From assembly GCF_047795645.1 (NCBI RefSeq), contig NZ_CP181045.1, positions 2,480,001 through 2,544,000 of the forward strand: a stretch of DNA of 64,000 nucleotides, given 5' to 3'. Positions 9,181 to 16,490 of this stretch are shown one piece after another. The position numbers and the translations under genes were made by a program. The notes beneath the pieces are model-generated. The model was not told the origin of the DNA. It was given only the letters and a program-made list of their open reading frames with translations, and ran no database searches. Position 1 is the stretch's first letter; every line of letters starts with the position of its first letter. This DNA is from Salipaludibacillus sp047795645. Its GTDB lineage: Bacteria > Bacillota > Bacilli > Bacillales > Salisediminibacteriaceae.

Positions 9181-9472
9181 CATTTTTTCATACTTTGATG
9201 AACTATGTATAATTTCTAATGATACTCCAATATGAATAGCGTTTATTCAAGGAATTTTTATGGAAAGAGTTGATTAGTATTAATTTGGAATCATGCGTTA
9301 TCATGTACAACCCTTTTGCGCGCTAAGTTTTTCAGAATTCTGCACCTTGAAAAAACGTATCTTCAAGGTGCGAAACTCAAGCTATTTTTCCCTTATCCAT
9401 TTTTGTTAAATGTCATCACGCTGAGACTTACAGATAGGTTTGGTAAAGAATATACTTCTATAACAATTAATT
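9181..9472. other. Non-coding stretch with one strong hairpin
   Basis: No gene is seen. A perfect 9-bp stem, GCACCTTGA (9342-9350) with TCAAGGTGC (9363-9371), lies about 100 bases beyond the end of the collagen-like gene. Neither side has a clean T tract, so termination is possible but not certain. Confidence 0.4.
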
Positions 9473-10342
9473 TTATTGAAGTCTTGTGATAACAAGGTGT
9501 GCTGACACAGGCTCTGTTCCTCCAGCGAGAGGTGTAATGGTTAGTGCCGTGGCATTGTTTGCCGGATTTCTTACAGTCAGTATTGAATTGATTACTGTCG
9601 TTTCAACAATTGCCATCCCTACTATCTGAGAAGTACCAGTTGCGCGACCAACGACCGTATATGCTAGTTCAACAGCTCCACCTCCTGAGTCGAGAGTTAA
9701 AACTAGTTGACCTGCTTCTGATACACTTACTTGAAATAAGACTTGATAAAAGCCAATTTCAGCCAAGTTAAATGTATCCGCACCAGTGCGAGAAATCTCC
9801 ACTCCACTAGAAGGTCCATCTTGCGGAAAATCTACGTCTCCGCCTGTTGCGACTGTTGCAGCATTATCAGGCGGCATTAACGCATAAAAATCAGCAAAGG
9901 CTAATACTCCACCTGCCGGACCAGTCGCTCCTGTTGCGCCTGTCTCACCTTGTGGACCGGTTGGACCGGTTGGACCTGTCGCTCCTGTTTCTCCTTGTGG
10001 ACCCGCTGGACCCGTTGGACCTGTCGCTCCTGTTTCTCCTTGTGGACCCGCTGGACCCGTTGGACCTGTCGCTCCTGTTTCTCCTTGTGGGCCTGCCGGA
10101 CCCGTTGGACCTGTCGCTCCTGTTTCTCCTTGTGGACCCGCTGGACCTGCTGGACCTATTACTCCAGGTTCTCCTTGTGGACCCGCTGGACCTGCTGGAC
10201 CTGTTACTCCAGGTTCTCCTTGTGGACCCGCTGGACCCCTTTTTCCACGTGGTCCAGGCGGACAGATGCATCTACGTTTTTTTATTTTCAATTTAGAATA
10301 AGGTGGACAGCACCCCCTATAACTTTTACCATTAACAAACAT
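9473..10342 (-). CDS. Collagen-like surface protein (BclA/exosporium type)
   Basis: 289 residues from the ATG at 10342, chosen because AGGAGAGGA precedes it at good spacing; an upstream in-frame start would add 11 residues without a site. The N-terminus is short, cysteine-rich and basic (GCCPPYSK, KKRRCICPP). It is followed by 38 uninterrupted Gly-X-Y triplets (about residues 30-143), rich in GPQGETGAT and GPTGPA. A C-terminal beta-rich domain of about 145 residues begins AFADFYALMPPDN and resembles the TNF/C1q-like trimer domain of Bacillus exosporium glycoproteins. The protein probably forms a trimeric filament on the spore or cell surface. The many GAT and GPT Thr residues are likely sugar sites by analogy with BclA. 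Repeat number is prone to change. Confidence 0.9.
   Translation of the reverse strand: MFVNGKSYRGCCPPYSKLKIKKRRCICPPGPRGKRGPAGPQGEPGVTGPAGPAGPQGEPGVIGPAGPAGPQGETGATGPTGPAGPQGETGATGPTGPAGPQGETGATGPTGPAGPQGETGATGPTGPTGPQGETGATGATGPAGGVLAFADFYALMPPDNAATVATGGDVDFPQDGPSSGVEISRTGADTFNLAEIGFYQVLFQVSVSEAGQLVLTLDSGGGAVELAYTVVGRATGTSQIVGMAIVETTVINSILTVRNPANNATALTITPLAGGTEPVSAHLVITRLQ
9950..10250 (-). repeat. 45-bp tandem coding repeats in the collagen gene
   Basis: A 45-base unit coding for five Gly-X-Y triplets (GPQ-GET-GAT-GPT-GPA) is repeated about four times, with two older GEP-GVT/GVI variants nearer the N-terminus. Silent differences between units are few, pointing to recent slippage or recombination. 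Open frames on the opposite strand and in other frames here are shadows of this periodicity. Confidence 0.85.
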
Positions 10343-10660
10343 GTATATCCTCTCCTCTTCTTGTATTAAAACCATCTACGCAAAAATATCAATAAAAATT
10401 TCAATTGATTAGTAAAATATGCGGGCGATACTTATTGTGAATAAATAACCGTCGTTAACCCTGGAATCAAACATGAGTACCTCGTTTATATTAGCGAAGA
10501 ATACGTCTGAACATTTGTATTGACTTCATACAGTTCTTTCACATGCTAAAGCCCTTGTAATAGTCATTTAATACTTTATATGATTGTAAAAGGATTCACG
10601 TGACGACTTCACTGTAGGCATTAATTGATTTAATATAAAAAATTCAAAAGCGAAAAATAA

Positions 10661-10700
10661 AACGACACGGTTCTTCGTAAATACGAAGAACCGTGTCGTT
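10661..10700 (-). terminator. Perfect 19-bp hairpin, copy 1 of a dispersed terminator-like repeat
   Basis: AACGACACGGTTCTTCGTA pairs perfectly with TACGAAGAACCGTGTCGTT across a two-base gap. Read on the minus strand it is followed by TTTTATTTTT. Related hairpins occur at 51339-51378 and 61306-61345. No gene ends immediately before this copy; the surrounding 10376-10911 stretch otherwise shows nothing. Confidence 0.75.
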
Positions 10701-10911
10701 GCTAGCTTTAAATGGTGCCACTACTGATGTTAATTGTCTCCCCCGCCAAAAATATGACGAAACCTTGTTTTCATTAAAATCAAATCTTCTATTAGAAAAA
10801 CACCTTTTATTACCAATTATTTTGAAATTGGTTTGATTTTTTAGAAAAACACAAATCAAAATAGAAAACTTCTTCTCTTAAGCTGCACCCTAAATATTAA
10901 TATGATCGTAT

Positions 10912-10941
10912 AAAAGGCAAAGGGTCACAATCCCTTTGCCT
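10912..10941 (-). terminator. Terminator at the end of the type VII secretion/LXG locus
   Basis: GGCAAAGGG pairs with CCCTTTGCC around a seven-base loop. On the minus strand it is followed by TTTTA. It lies just after the lipoprotein stop codon at 10949 and is the first strong terminator I see downstream of esxA. Confidence 0.75.
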
Positions 10942-10948
10942 CCATAAT

Positions 10949-11614
10949 TTATTCAATCAGATCCACATCATAGTTTTCCATTCTTAAATCAATGTTCTCC
11001 TCTGTTATTTCCATGTAAATTTCTTCATCTTCGGGACTGATATCTATTAAGAAAGGTACAGCACTGTCTGTTTCAATAATTCCGAAGGATTCTTCCTCTA
11101 ACGACACCTCTAAACCTTCAAAAATAGAATCACCATCCTGGTTTCCTAATGTAAGTTCGAAAGAGATATTTCTAATCGGAGCATGCAATCTATTTATCAC
11201 AATAAAAAGAAGAGACGTAGTTCCATCATCATTAAGAACAAGCTCATCTGGGTAAATACTAAAGTCATTCGGGATACCGCCTTTAGGATCAGCCATAATG
11301 ACTTCTTCTAGATAACTATAAACTTCACTACTCTCTATTGTCACTCCACTTTCTTCATCTAATTTTGATACTTGTAATTGTAAATCTGGTACTTCGAAAG
11401 CGTCTTGACTAGCATCTTCTACTTCTAATGTATCACCATTTCCCTGCGATTCTTGTTCGGTTGATAAATCTTCTTGATTATTATTAGCCGCGACATCTGT
11501 CTTCTCTTCGTTATTTTCTGTATTTACATTTTCACTTGTCTCTTCGTCCGAATTACTACATCCAGTTACAATTAGTATCATTATAAAAACTAACATATAC
11601 ACGAATTTTTTCAT
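10949..11614 (-). CDS. Lipoprotein of unknown function, last gene of the LXG module
   Basis: 221 residues from the ATG at 11614, chosen for the AGAGGAGC site before it; an upstream in-frame start adds nine residues without one. MKKFVYMLVFIMILIVTGC is a lipoprotein signal peptide with lipobox VTGC. A long acidic, Asn/Glu-rich linker (to about residue 75) leads to a compact beta-rich domain (about 85-221) with NRLHAPIRNISFELTLGNQDG in the middle. I do not recognise the family with certainty. It is the last gene before a terminator in a run of closely spaced genes with the LXG toxin. I infer a surface role linked to secretion or toxin protection. Confidence 0.65.
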   Translation of the reverse strand: MKKFVYMLVFIMILIVTGCSNSDEETSENVNTENNEEKTDVAANNNQEDLSTEQESQGNGDTLEVEDASQDAFEVPDLQLQVSKLDEESGVTIESSEVYSYLEEVIMADPKGGIPNDFSIYPDELVLNDDGTTSLLFIVINRLHAPIRNISFELTLGNQDGDSIFEGLEVSLEEESFGIIETDSAVPFLIDISPEDEEIYMEITEENIDLRMENYDVDLIE

Positions 11615-11644
11615 TTTGATTGCTCCTCTATTTTTTATCAATTA

Positions 11645-12085
11645 TTACACTCCTACACTCATTTCTACATAGGTTTTGCCAGAATGGCTAGTCTTGTATG
11701 CAACAAAAACCGGTGTTCTTTGTTCTAAACCCTCCCTATGTAAAAAATCAAATAACTCCCAATATTTTAGTTGCGACTGTTCATTAAAGTTGTCGATTAC
11801 CCTAGTCATCACCATTGGTGTGATAGAAAAGTAACTCCGAAAAAACATCTGCTCATCTAAAACCGGAGTGAAAATATCTTCTTCAATTGGCATATAAATT
11901 TCTACCGTCATTTCATCGGCTGTTGGATCACTTAACATGGAAAAAAACATGTCTCCTGTCGGATGATACTTGTTTGTTTCCAATATGGTAACGAAATCTT
12001 CCAAAGCTATTTCTAAATCCTCTGGTTTAAAATGATAGTATTTCGAAACGACATTACGATGCGCTATTTGATGACCTAACATCAT
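11645..12085 (-). CDS. Small soluble protein of an LXG locus (DUF5085-like), copy 2
   Basis: 146 residues; the ATG overlaps the stop codon of the preceding gene (ATGA), so translation is coupled. The pattern HRNVVSKYYHFKPEDLE, then TGDMFFSML, MTVEIYMPI and YVEMSVGV, resembles the DUF5085 family found beside Bacillus LXG toxins and a GyrI-like ligand-binding fold. It shares architecture with the next gene upstream (GPVFFS/TGDMFFS and YLPI/YMPI at equivalent places), so the two are likely ancient duplicates. Function is unknown; chaperone, adaptor or immunity roles are all possible. Family assignment is from memory of motifs. Confidence 0.6.
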   Translation of the reverse strand: MMLGHQIAHRNVVSKYYHFKPEDLEIALEDFVTILETNKYHPTGDMFFSMLSDPTADEMTVEIYMPIEEDIFTPVLDEQMFFRSYFSITPMVMTRVIDNFNEQSQLKYWELFDFLHREGLEQRTPVFVAYKTSHSGKTYVEMSVGV

Positions 12086-12540
12086 GCTAAATCGCCTCTA
12101 TTTCGTATCGGTATGTATAAATCTATTATAATATCCCCATACACCTCTAGGAGAACACAATAAAAAATATCATCAATTGTGATATTCTGTTCGTTTGCAT
12201 AATCTTTTAGTTGATCTATTGCAGCATAGAAATCTAATGCTTGATCGGCTTGTCTCATAACCAAAGCTTCTTCTACATAAAAATTTCTCTCAAAGTGAAA
12301 ATCTGGTTCATCTTCTAAGCGTACCGCTCCATTTATTGGCAGGTAATAAGTAAAATCGCCATATTTTTCTTCTCCTTTTGATGGAACTACGGAGAAAAAA
12401 ACCGGTCCATTTTGATAAATCCCTTCTGCTAAAATCAAGTCTTCTATTAAAAAAACACCATCTTGCCAATTTTCCCGTAATTGCGTTGTTTTGTATACTA
12501 AAAGGTGATCAAACTGTATGCCTCTTGTCTCCATTTTCAT
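12082..12540 (-). CDS. Small soluble protein of an LXG locus (DUF5085-like), copy 1
   Basis: 152 residues, ATG preceded by GGAG at good spacing. No signal peptide or membrane segment. A conserved-looking core, ILAEGIYQNGPVFFSVVP, then DFTYYLPINGAV and FYCVLLEVYGDIIIDLYIPI, suggests an alpha/beta GyrI-like fold. It lies 34 bases after the second membrane protein and overlaps the following gene. The product is probably cytoplasmic and expressed with the LXG toxin; its task is unknown. Confidence 0.6.
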   Translation of the reverse strand: MKMETRGIQFDHLLVYKTTQLRENWQDGVFLIEDLILAEGIYQNGPVFFSVVPSKGEEKYGDFTYYLPINGAVRLEDEPDFHFERNFYVEEALVMRQADQALDFYAAIDQLKDYANEQNITIDDIFYCVLLEVYGDIIIDLYIPIRNRGDLA

Positions 12541-12573
12541 TTAATAACACTCCATTTCTCGATAACTATTGTG

Positions 12574-13371
12574 TTAATTTCGAAATTTCAATTCCGAATC
12601 TGTCATGCTATTTACATCGTCACCTTTCACAGGTTTTAATTCTCCGTTTTGTTCATAGTTAAAGCTGTCAAACCGAGATTTGCAATATTGTAATACTAAT
12701 TGTTCAGGAAGAACAAATAGCATTGTCCAAAAAAGTCCTACTGCAAGAGTTATAATAAATATTAAATCATAAGATCCCGTATTAAAATTTCTAATTAAAA
12801 ACTGAATTATAAAAGAAACACCAATACCTACTATGATAACTAGCGGTATATAAGAACTCGTTTCAAATTTGTTCCGTAGTTTATCTTTTTTAGAACCTTT
12901 TTTATATTCTCCCTTTTTCAACAACATCCCGAAACGCACAATTGTAATTAAAAACACAATGCCACCGATAATTAACGTAATAGCTGTGAATTGCAGAAGA
13001 ACCGCTTCGTCGGATATTTCAGTACCAATCGCTATCAACGCTACTAAATAAGCAGAGACTCCAAATAAATTTTGAGATACTAATGTATTAATAAAATACT
13101 GCATTTTCTGTGAACGGCTAAAAACTGCTGGTATAGAATAGATGAGTGACAAGCCTCCTAAGACACATGATAGGACCAAGTGCACTTTAAAAATCTCATC
13201 TTTAAATGGATACATCGAGTATCCACCGATAAAAGACTCTAAAAATAAAAACAACGCTTGACCAAATATCGCCAAAATAAATGCGGCTCCTAAAGCATTT
13301 GGGCTCTGTCTTTTCGATTCAAAGGGACCTCTTAAAACTAAAAAATCCTCTTCCTTCAATTTATGTAACAT
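12574..13371 (-). CDS. Multi-span membrane protein, putative LXG immunity protein (copy 2)
   Basis: 265 residues with about five or six hydrophobic segments between residues 28 and 220. A cytoplasm-like N-terminal stretch, FLVLRGPFESKRQ, and a C-terminal PEQLVLQYCKSRFDSFNYEQ are nearly identical to those of the next upstream gene, so these are tandem paralogs (roughly one third to one half identical by eye). Position directly after an LXG toxin with a membrane-active-looking C-terminus suggests immunity in the cytoplasmic membrane, as polytopic immunity proteins protect against TspA-type toxins in Staphylococcus. The role is inference. Confidence 0.7.
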   Translation of the reverse strand: MLHKLKEEDFLVLRGPFESKRQSPNALGAAFILAIFGQALFLFLESFIGGYSMYPFKDEIFKVHLVLSCVLGGLSLIYSIPAVFSRSQKMQYFINTLVSQNLFGVSAYLVALIAIGTEISDEAVLLQFTAITLIIGGIVFLITIVRFGMLLKKGEYKKGSKKDKLRNKFETSSYIPLVIIVGIGVSFIIQFLIRNFNTGSYDLIFIITLAVGLFWTMLFVLPEQLVLQYCKSRFDSFNYEQNGELKPVKGDDVNSMTDSELKFRN

Positions 13372-13481
13372 TCCGTTACCCCACCTTGCATCCTTTAACT
13401 ACATCCAGCGATCCTGTTGCATGATTAGTTCTATAAAAGACTTATTTTGTGCTAAAACTATCCCCGATTTCGAAAGATATT

Positions 13482-14285
13482 TTATTGATTTCGAATAAAC
13501 AATTCCATTTCTGTAAGGATAGTTCCGTCTTCATCTCTCACAGGTTTCAAATCTCCGTTTTGTTCATAGTTAAAGCTGTCAAAACGAAATTTGCAATAGA
13601 GTATGACAAGTTGTTCAGGGAGAATAAAAATCATAGTATAGAATAAAAGAACAAAAATAGTGCTGAATATAATCACATCAAAATCTTGCATATCAACATT
13701 TTTCATTAAAAACTGCATCATAAAAACAACTAATACTCCCGTAACTGTGGCTACAGGAATTAACGACTTTTTCTCAAATTTATTTCGAAGCTTATCTTTT
13801 TCCGAACCTTTACGATAATATCCTTTTTTCAATAATATATAAAGTCTAACAGATGTCGCTATAAATATTAGTATCGCACCTGAAATTGTCAAGTAAGTAA
13901 AATAAGCCAACCTATCAGGATTGGAAATTATACTTGTCCCTATAATTATTAAAGACAAAATATAAAATGAAATTCCAAAGATATTTTGTGATGCAATAAT
14001 ACTTAGTAAATATTGTATTTTTTGTGATTTCATATAAATACCAGGAATCATGTATATAATATATAAAACTATAGTTATACACGAAAACCAAAAATGTAAA
14101 TAGAAGACTTCTTCTTTAAAAGGATAATTAGAATATTCTTTAATATAATGTTCTAATCCTAAAAGTAAAGCTTGAATCAGTATAACTAATAGAAATATTC
14201 CTGCTAAACTATGAGGGCCCTGCCTTTTAGACTCTAAAGGCCCCCTCAAAGCTAAGAAATTTTCTTCAGGTATTTTATTTAACAT
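13482..14285 (-). CDS. Multi-span membrane protein, putative LXG immunity protein (copy 1)
   Basis: 267 residues from the ATG at 14285, which has a perfect AAGGAGG. The longer open frame starting at 14357 overlaps the toxin gene and lacks a site. Hydrophobic segments begin near residue 26 and continue to about 220. N-terminal FLALRGPLESKRQ and C-terminal PEQLVILYCKFRFDSFNYEQ match the downstream paralog. It is the first gene after the toxin stop (17 bases), the usual place for the cognate immunity gene. Two copies could mean immunity to two toxin variants, or one orphan copy. Confidence 0.75.
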   Translation of the reverse strand: MLNKIPEENFLALRGPLESKRQGPHSLAGIFLLVILIQALLLGLEHYIKEYSNYPFKEEVFYLHFWFSCITIVLYIIYMIPGIYMKSQKIQYLLSIIASQNIFGISFYILSLIIIGTSIISNPDRLAYFTYLTISGAILIFIATSVRLYILLKKGYYRKGSEKDKLRNKFEKKSLIPVATVTGVLVVFMMQFLMKNVDMQDFDVIIFSTIFVLLFYTMIFILPEQLVILYCKFRFDSFNYEQNGDLKPVRDEDGTILTEMELFIRNQ

Positions 14286-14302
14286 TATGTTATTCCTCCT
14301 TA

Positions 14303-15742
14303 TCAACGAAACCATCCTTTTACAGAGTCCATAATTGTTTTTCCATTTCCATTCCAATCTTTATTTAAAGCCCAATTCGCCCCAATTCCTGCAAGAGCTC
14401 CTACTGCTGTACCTACACCTGGAATAGGAATCAGTGCTGTTCCTGCTGCAGTAAAAGCCATTTGTACAGCTCCTCCAACCCCAGTATCTATAGCAGTATC
14501 CTTTCTTGCTCTGGAACTAGCTTCTCCTCCACTTAAACCATCTTCCGTTGCATCATTATAATTAGTATAATAGCTTAATCCAATACCGGCTACTCCTAAA
14601 CCCTTTGAAAATCTCGATAGTTTGCTTTGATTTTTTTTAAAAAATGTAAAAGTATCTGTGAAACTAGTAACAATTCCTTTACCAGCTCCTTTTAAGGCAG
14701 ATGAGGCTACATGCTTAATATTAATATCCTCTCTAAAGTACTTTAAATCCGGAGCCATTTTAAGAACGTTTTTTCCTGTATCAGTCCACGAGCTTTTGAA
14801 TAGCCCTCTGCTATCAGCTCCTTTTAATATGGTTTGATTTTTTTGAGCTCTAAATGCATCGGGCCCACCCCATTTTTTCCTATTTTTAGGCAATCTATGA
14901 TTAAAATCACTATTGTTTCCAATATCTGGATTTACTCCAAGCGCCTCTAAAGCTCCTCTGTTTACCTTCACTCTGTAAGATATTTTACCGGTTTTGGAAT
15001 CCGTATGTTCAACTGTGCTAATAACATTTCCGTTATTACTAGCATTAATCACTTTTCCACTAGTATAAAATGTCCTAGTCTGAGCTAAACCACGAAGAAC
15101 GTTTGATATTCCCGCTGATTTCTCAATGATCTTATTTGTTGTTACTAGTTTTCCTTTATCCGATTGTTGAGACGCTTTGTTTAATAATGAACGCATATCA
15201 TTCATTGTTTCTTGTATATTATTGATCCGTCCTTTTCCAGTAGAAACAAAACTTGATAGGTTATCATTTAAATGAATAATCGTTTTTGAGGTGGCTGCTT
15301 TGTCTTCCATTAGTGATGAAAAACTTGGTGCTGTTGCACTACTTATATCTGCCACACTGTTAATTGTCTGCTTAACTGCAGACGATAGTCTTACCATATT
15401 CATGAAATCATCTTGAATTAATTCGTCATGTTCATCTAAATAATTGCTCTCAATAATTGTAGCCTGATCGCTGTCCACTTCCGACAGAAATGTATCAATA
15501 TGAGTATCTACGTTATCAAGAAGATCGATGATTAAACTTTCAAAGTTCCCCAACATTTTTATGTGGAAGGCACTTAAGCTTTCTTTCGCTTTGTCAGCTG
15601 ATTCGCCTTTAAAAGAATCCATTTCAATTATTAAATAAATATTTGACATTACATCGGCAAGTTGATGAATCAAACGATTGACATAAGCATCATAATCATC
15701 AGCAAATTCCATTACTTCTGAAAGGTCTACTCGATGCGACAC
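14303..15742 (-). CDS. LXG-domain type VII secreted toxin with glycine-rich membrane-active C-terminus
   Basis: 479 residues, GTG start behind AGGGGGTGATTAA. Residues 1-210 form the helical LXG domain (VDLSEVMEFADDYDAYV, FKGESADKAKES, NYLDEHDELI), used for export by type VIIb systems. A central region around residues 230-330 may be a linker. The end (about 370-479) contains SKGLGVAGIGLSYY and AGTALIPIPGVGTAVGALAG, a glycine-zipper-like hydrophobic domain, and no nuclease or deaminase motif. The resemblance is to membrane-depolarising toxins such as S. aureus TspA. Two partner genes precede it and two membrane proteins follow, as in ywqHIJK-like loci. Antibacterial activity is inferred. Confidence 0.82.
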   Translation of the reverse strand: MSHRVDLSEVMEFADDYDAYVNRLIHQLADVMSNIYLIIEMDSFKGESADKAKESLSAFHIKMLGNFESLIIDLLDNVDTHIDTFLSEVDSDQATIIESNYLDEHDELIQDDFMNMVRLSSAVKQTINSVADISSATAPSFSSLMEDKAATSKTIIHLNDNLSSFVSTGKGRINNIQETMNDMRSLLNKASQQSDKGKLVTTNKIIEKSAGISNVLRGLAQTRTFYTSGKVINASNNGNVISTVEHTDSKTGKISYRVKVNRGALEALGVNPDIGNNSDFNHRLPKNRKKWGGPDAFRAQKNQTILKGADSRGLFKSSWTDTGKNVLKMAPDLKYFREDINIKHVASSALKGAGKGIVTSFTDTFTFFKKNQSKLSRFSKGLGVAGIGLSYYTNYNDATEDGLSGGEASSRARKDTAIDTGVGGAVQMAFTAAGTALIPIPGVGTAVGALAGIGANWALNKDWNGNGKTIMDSVKGWFR

Positions 15743-15759
15743 TTAATCACCCCCTATTC

Positions 15760-16059
15760 TTATCTAATCATTTGAGTACCCGTATGATTGTGATTTACTC
15801 GAGCCAATTCTTCATCTGTTTCTTTTAGACTTTCCCCAGTATTTTCTAGTCTTACAATATCGTTATTTAATACACTCTTATACAGCTTTAACAACTCGAC
15901 TACCTCACTCACACTCTCCAAATCTTTTGTAAATGGTTCGATGTTTGTTTTACTGAATGTCTCAAATGTCTTATTGCTTTCAATACTAGATATGGAAGTT
16001 TTAAATTTTGATACATTAGAGCGAAATACATTTACATTAATAGAAACTTCCTTAGACAA
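15760..16059 (-). CDS. Small helical partner of the LXG toxin (YwqI/DUF5344-like)
   Basis: 99 residues with a TTG start that follows the upstream stop codon directly, with GGAG 9-10 bases before it. Mostly helical, beginning EVSINVNVFRSNVSKFKTS, with no signal peptide. Size, place and pattern match the YwqI/YxiC-type WXG100-like proteins that bind the LXG domain and help target the toxin to the EssC motor. It lies 17 bases before the toxin gene. Confidence 0.75.
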   Translation of the reverse strand: MSKEVSINVNVFRSNVSKFKTSISSIESNKTFETFSKTNIEPFTKDLESVSEVVELLKLYKSVLNNDIVRLENTGESLKETDEELARVNHNHTGTQMIR

Positions 16060-16479
16060 CTAACTCAACTCCTTCTCTACTCTAGTAATTTGCCAATTCA
16101 AAGTATTAAGCGATTGTTGCAGATTAGTTATACTAGACATGTAGGAAGCTTTTTCTGCCTGATACCTTTGAATGTCATTACTAATCATTTCTTTTGCGTC
16201 ATCTACTTTTGCAACGTATGTTTTCACACTGTTCTTATACTGATCGTATTTATCTTGGAATTTATCTTCTTTGTTTCCACGCCATCTGTTTACATCAGTA
16301 GTGAGACTATTAATGGAACTTTTCACAGATTGTATATCTGATAAACTAGACGATAGCTCGCTCAATGCTAGCTGCAAACGGGATATCTTCTCCTCTGTAC
16401 TTGATACAAAAGATCGATTCGATTGTATATGACTTGTTATAGAACTTTTCCTGTTTCGGAGAGTACTTAACTGATTCAT
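16060..16479 (-). CDS. Coiled-coil partner of the LXG toxin (YwqH/DUF5082-like)
   Basis: 139 residues, almost wholly coiled coil (SRLQLALSELSSSLSDIQSV, then VNRWRGNKEDKFQDKYDQYK). WRGNKEDKF sits in the turn between two long helices, the place of the WXG motif in EsxA-type proteins. It has a strong AAGGAGGAAG site and starts 11 bases after the essC stop. Members of this family accompany LXG toxins in Bacillus and probably form the secretion-competent complex with the following gene product. Confidence 0.78.
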   Translation of the reverse strand: MNQLSTLRNRKSSITSHIQSNRSFVSSTEEKISRLQLALSELSSSLSDIQSVKSSINSLTTDVNRWRGNKEDKFQDKYDQYKNSVKTYVAKVDDAKEMISNDIQRYQAEKASYMSSITNLQQSLNTLNWQITRVEKELS

Positions 16480-16490
16480 TTACTTCCTCC

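Noticed and set aside
9847..10369. Three further frames of 108-149 codons across the collagen gene
   Set aside because: They are other-frame and opposite-strand readings of the 45-bp repeats, giving low-complexity WTRWT or SSGSTRR patterns.
10644..10859. 71-codon minus-strand frame
   Set aside because: It includes the 19-bp perfect hairpin and has no ribosome site; a terminator-like repeat explains the sequence.
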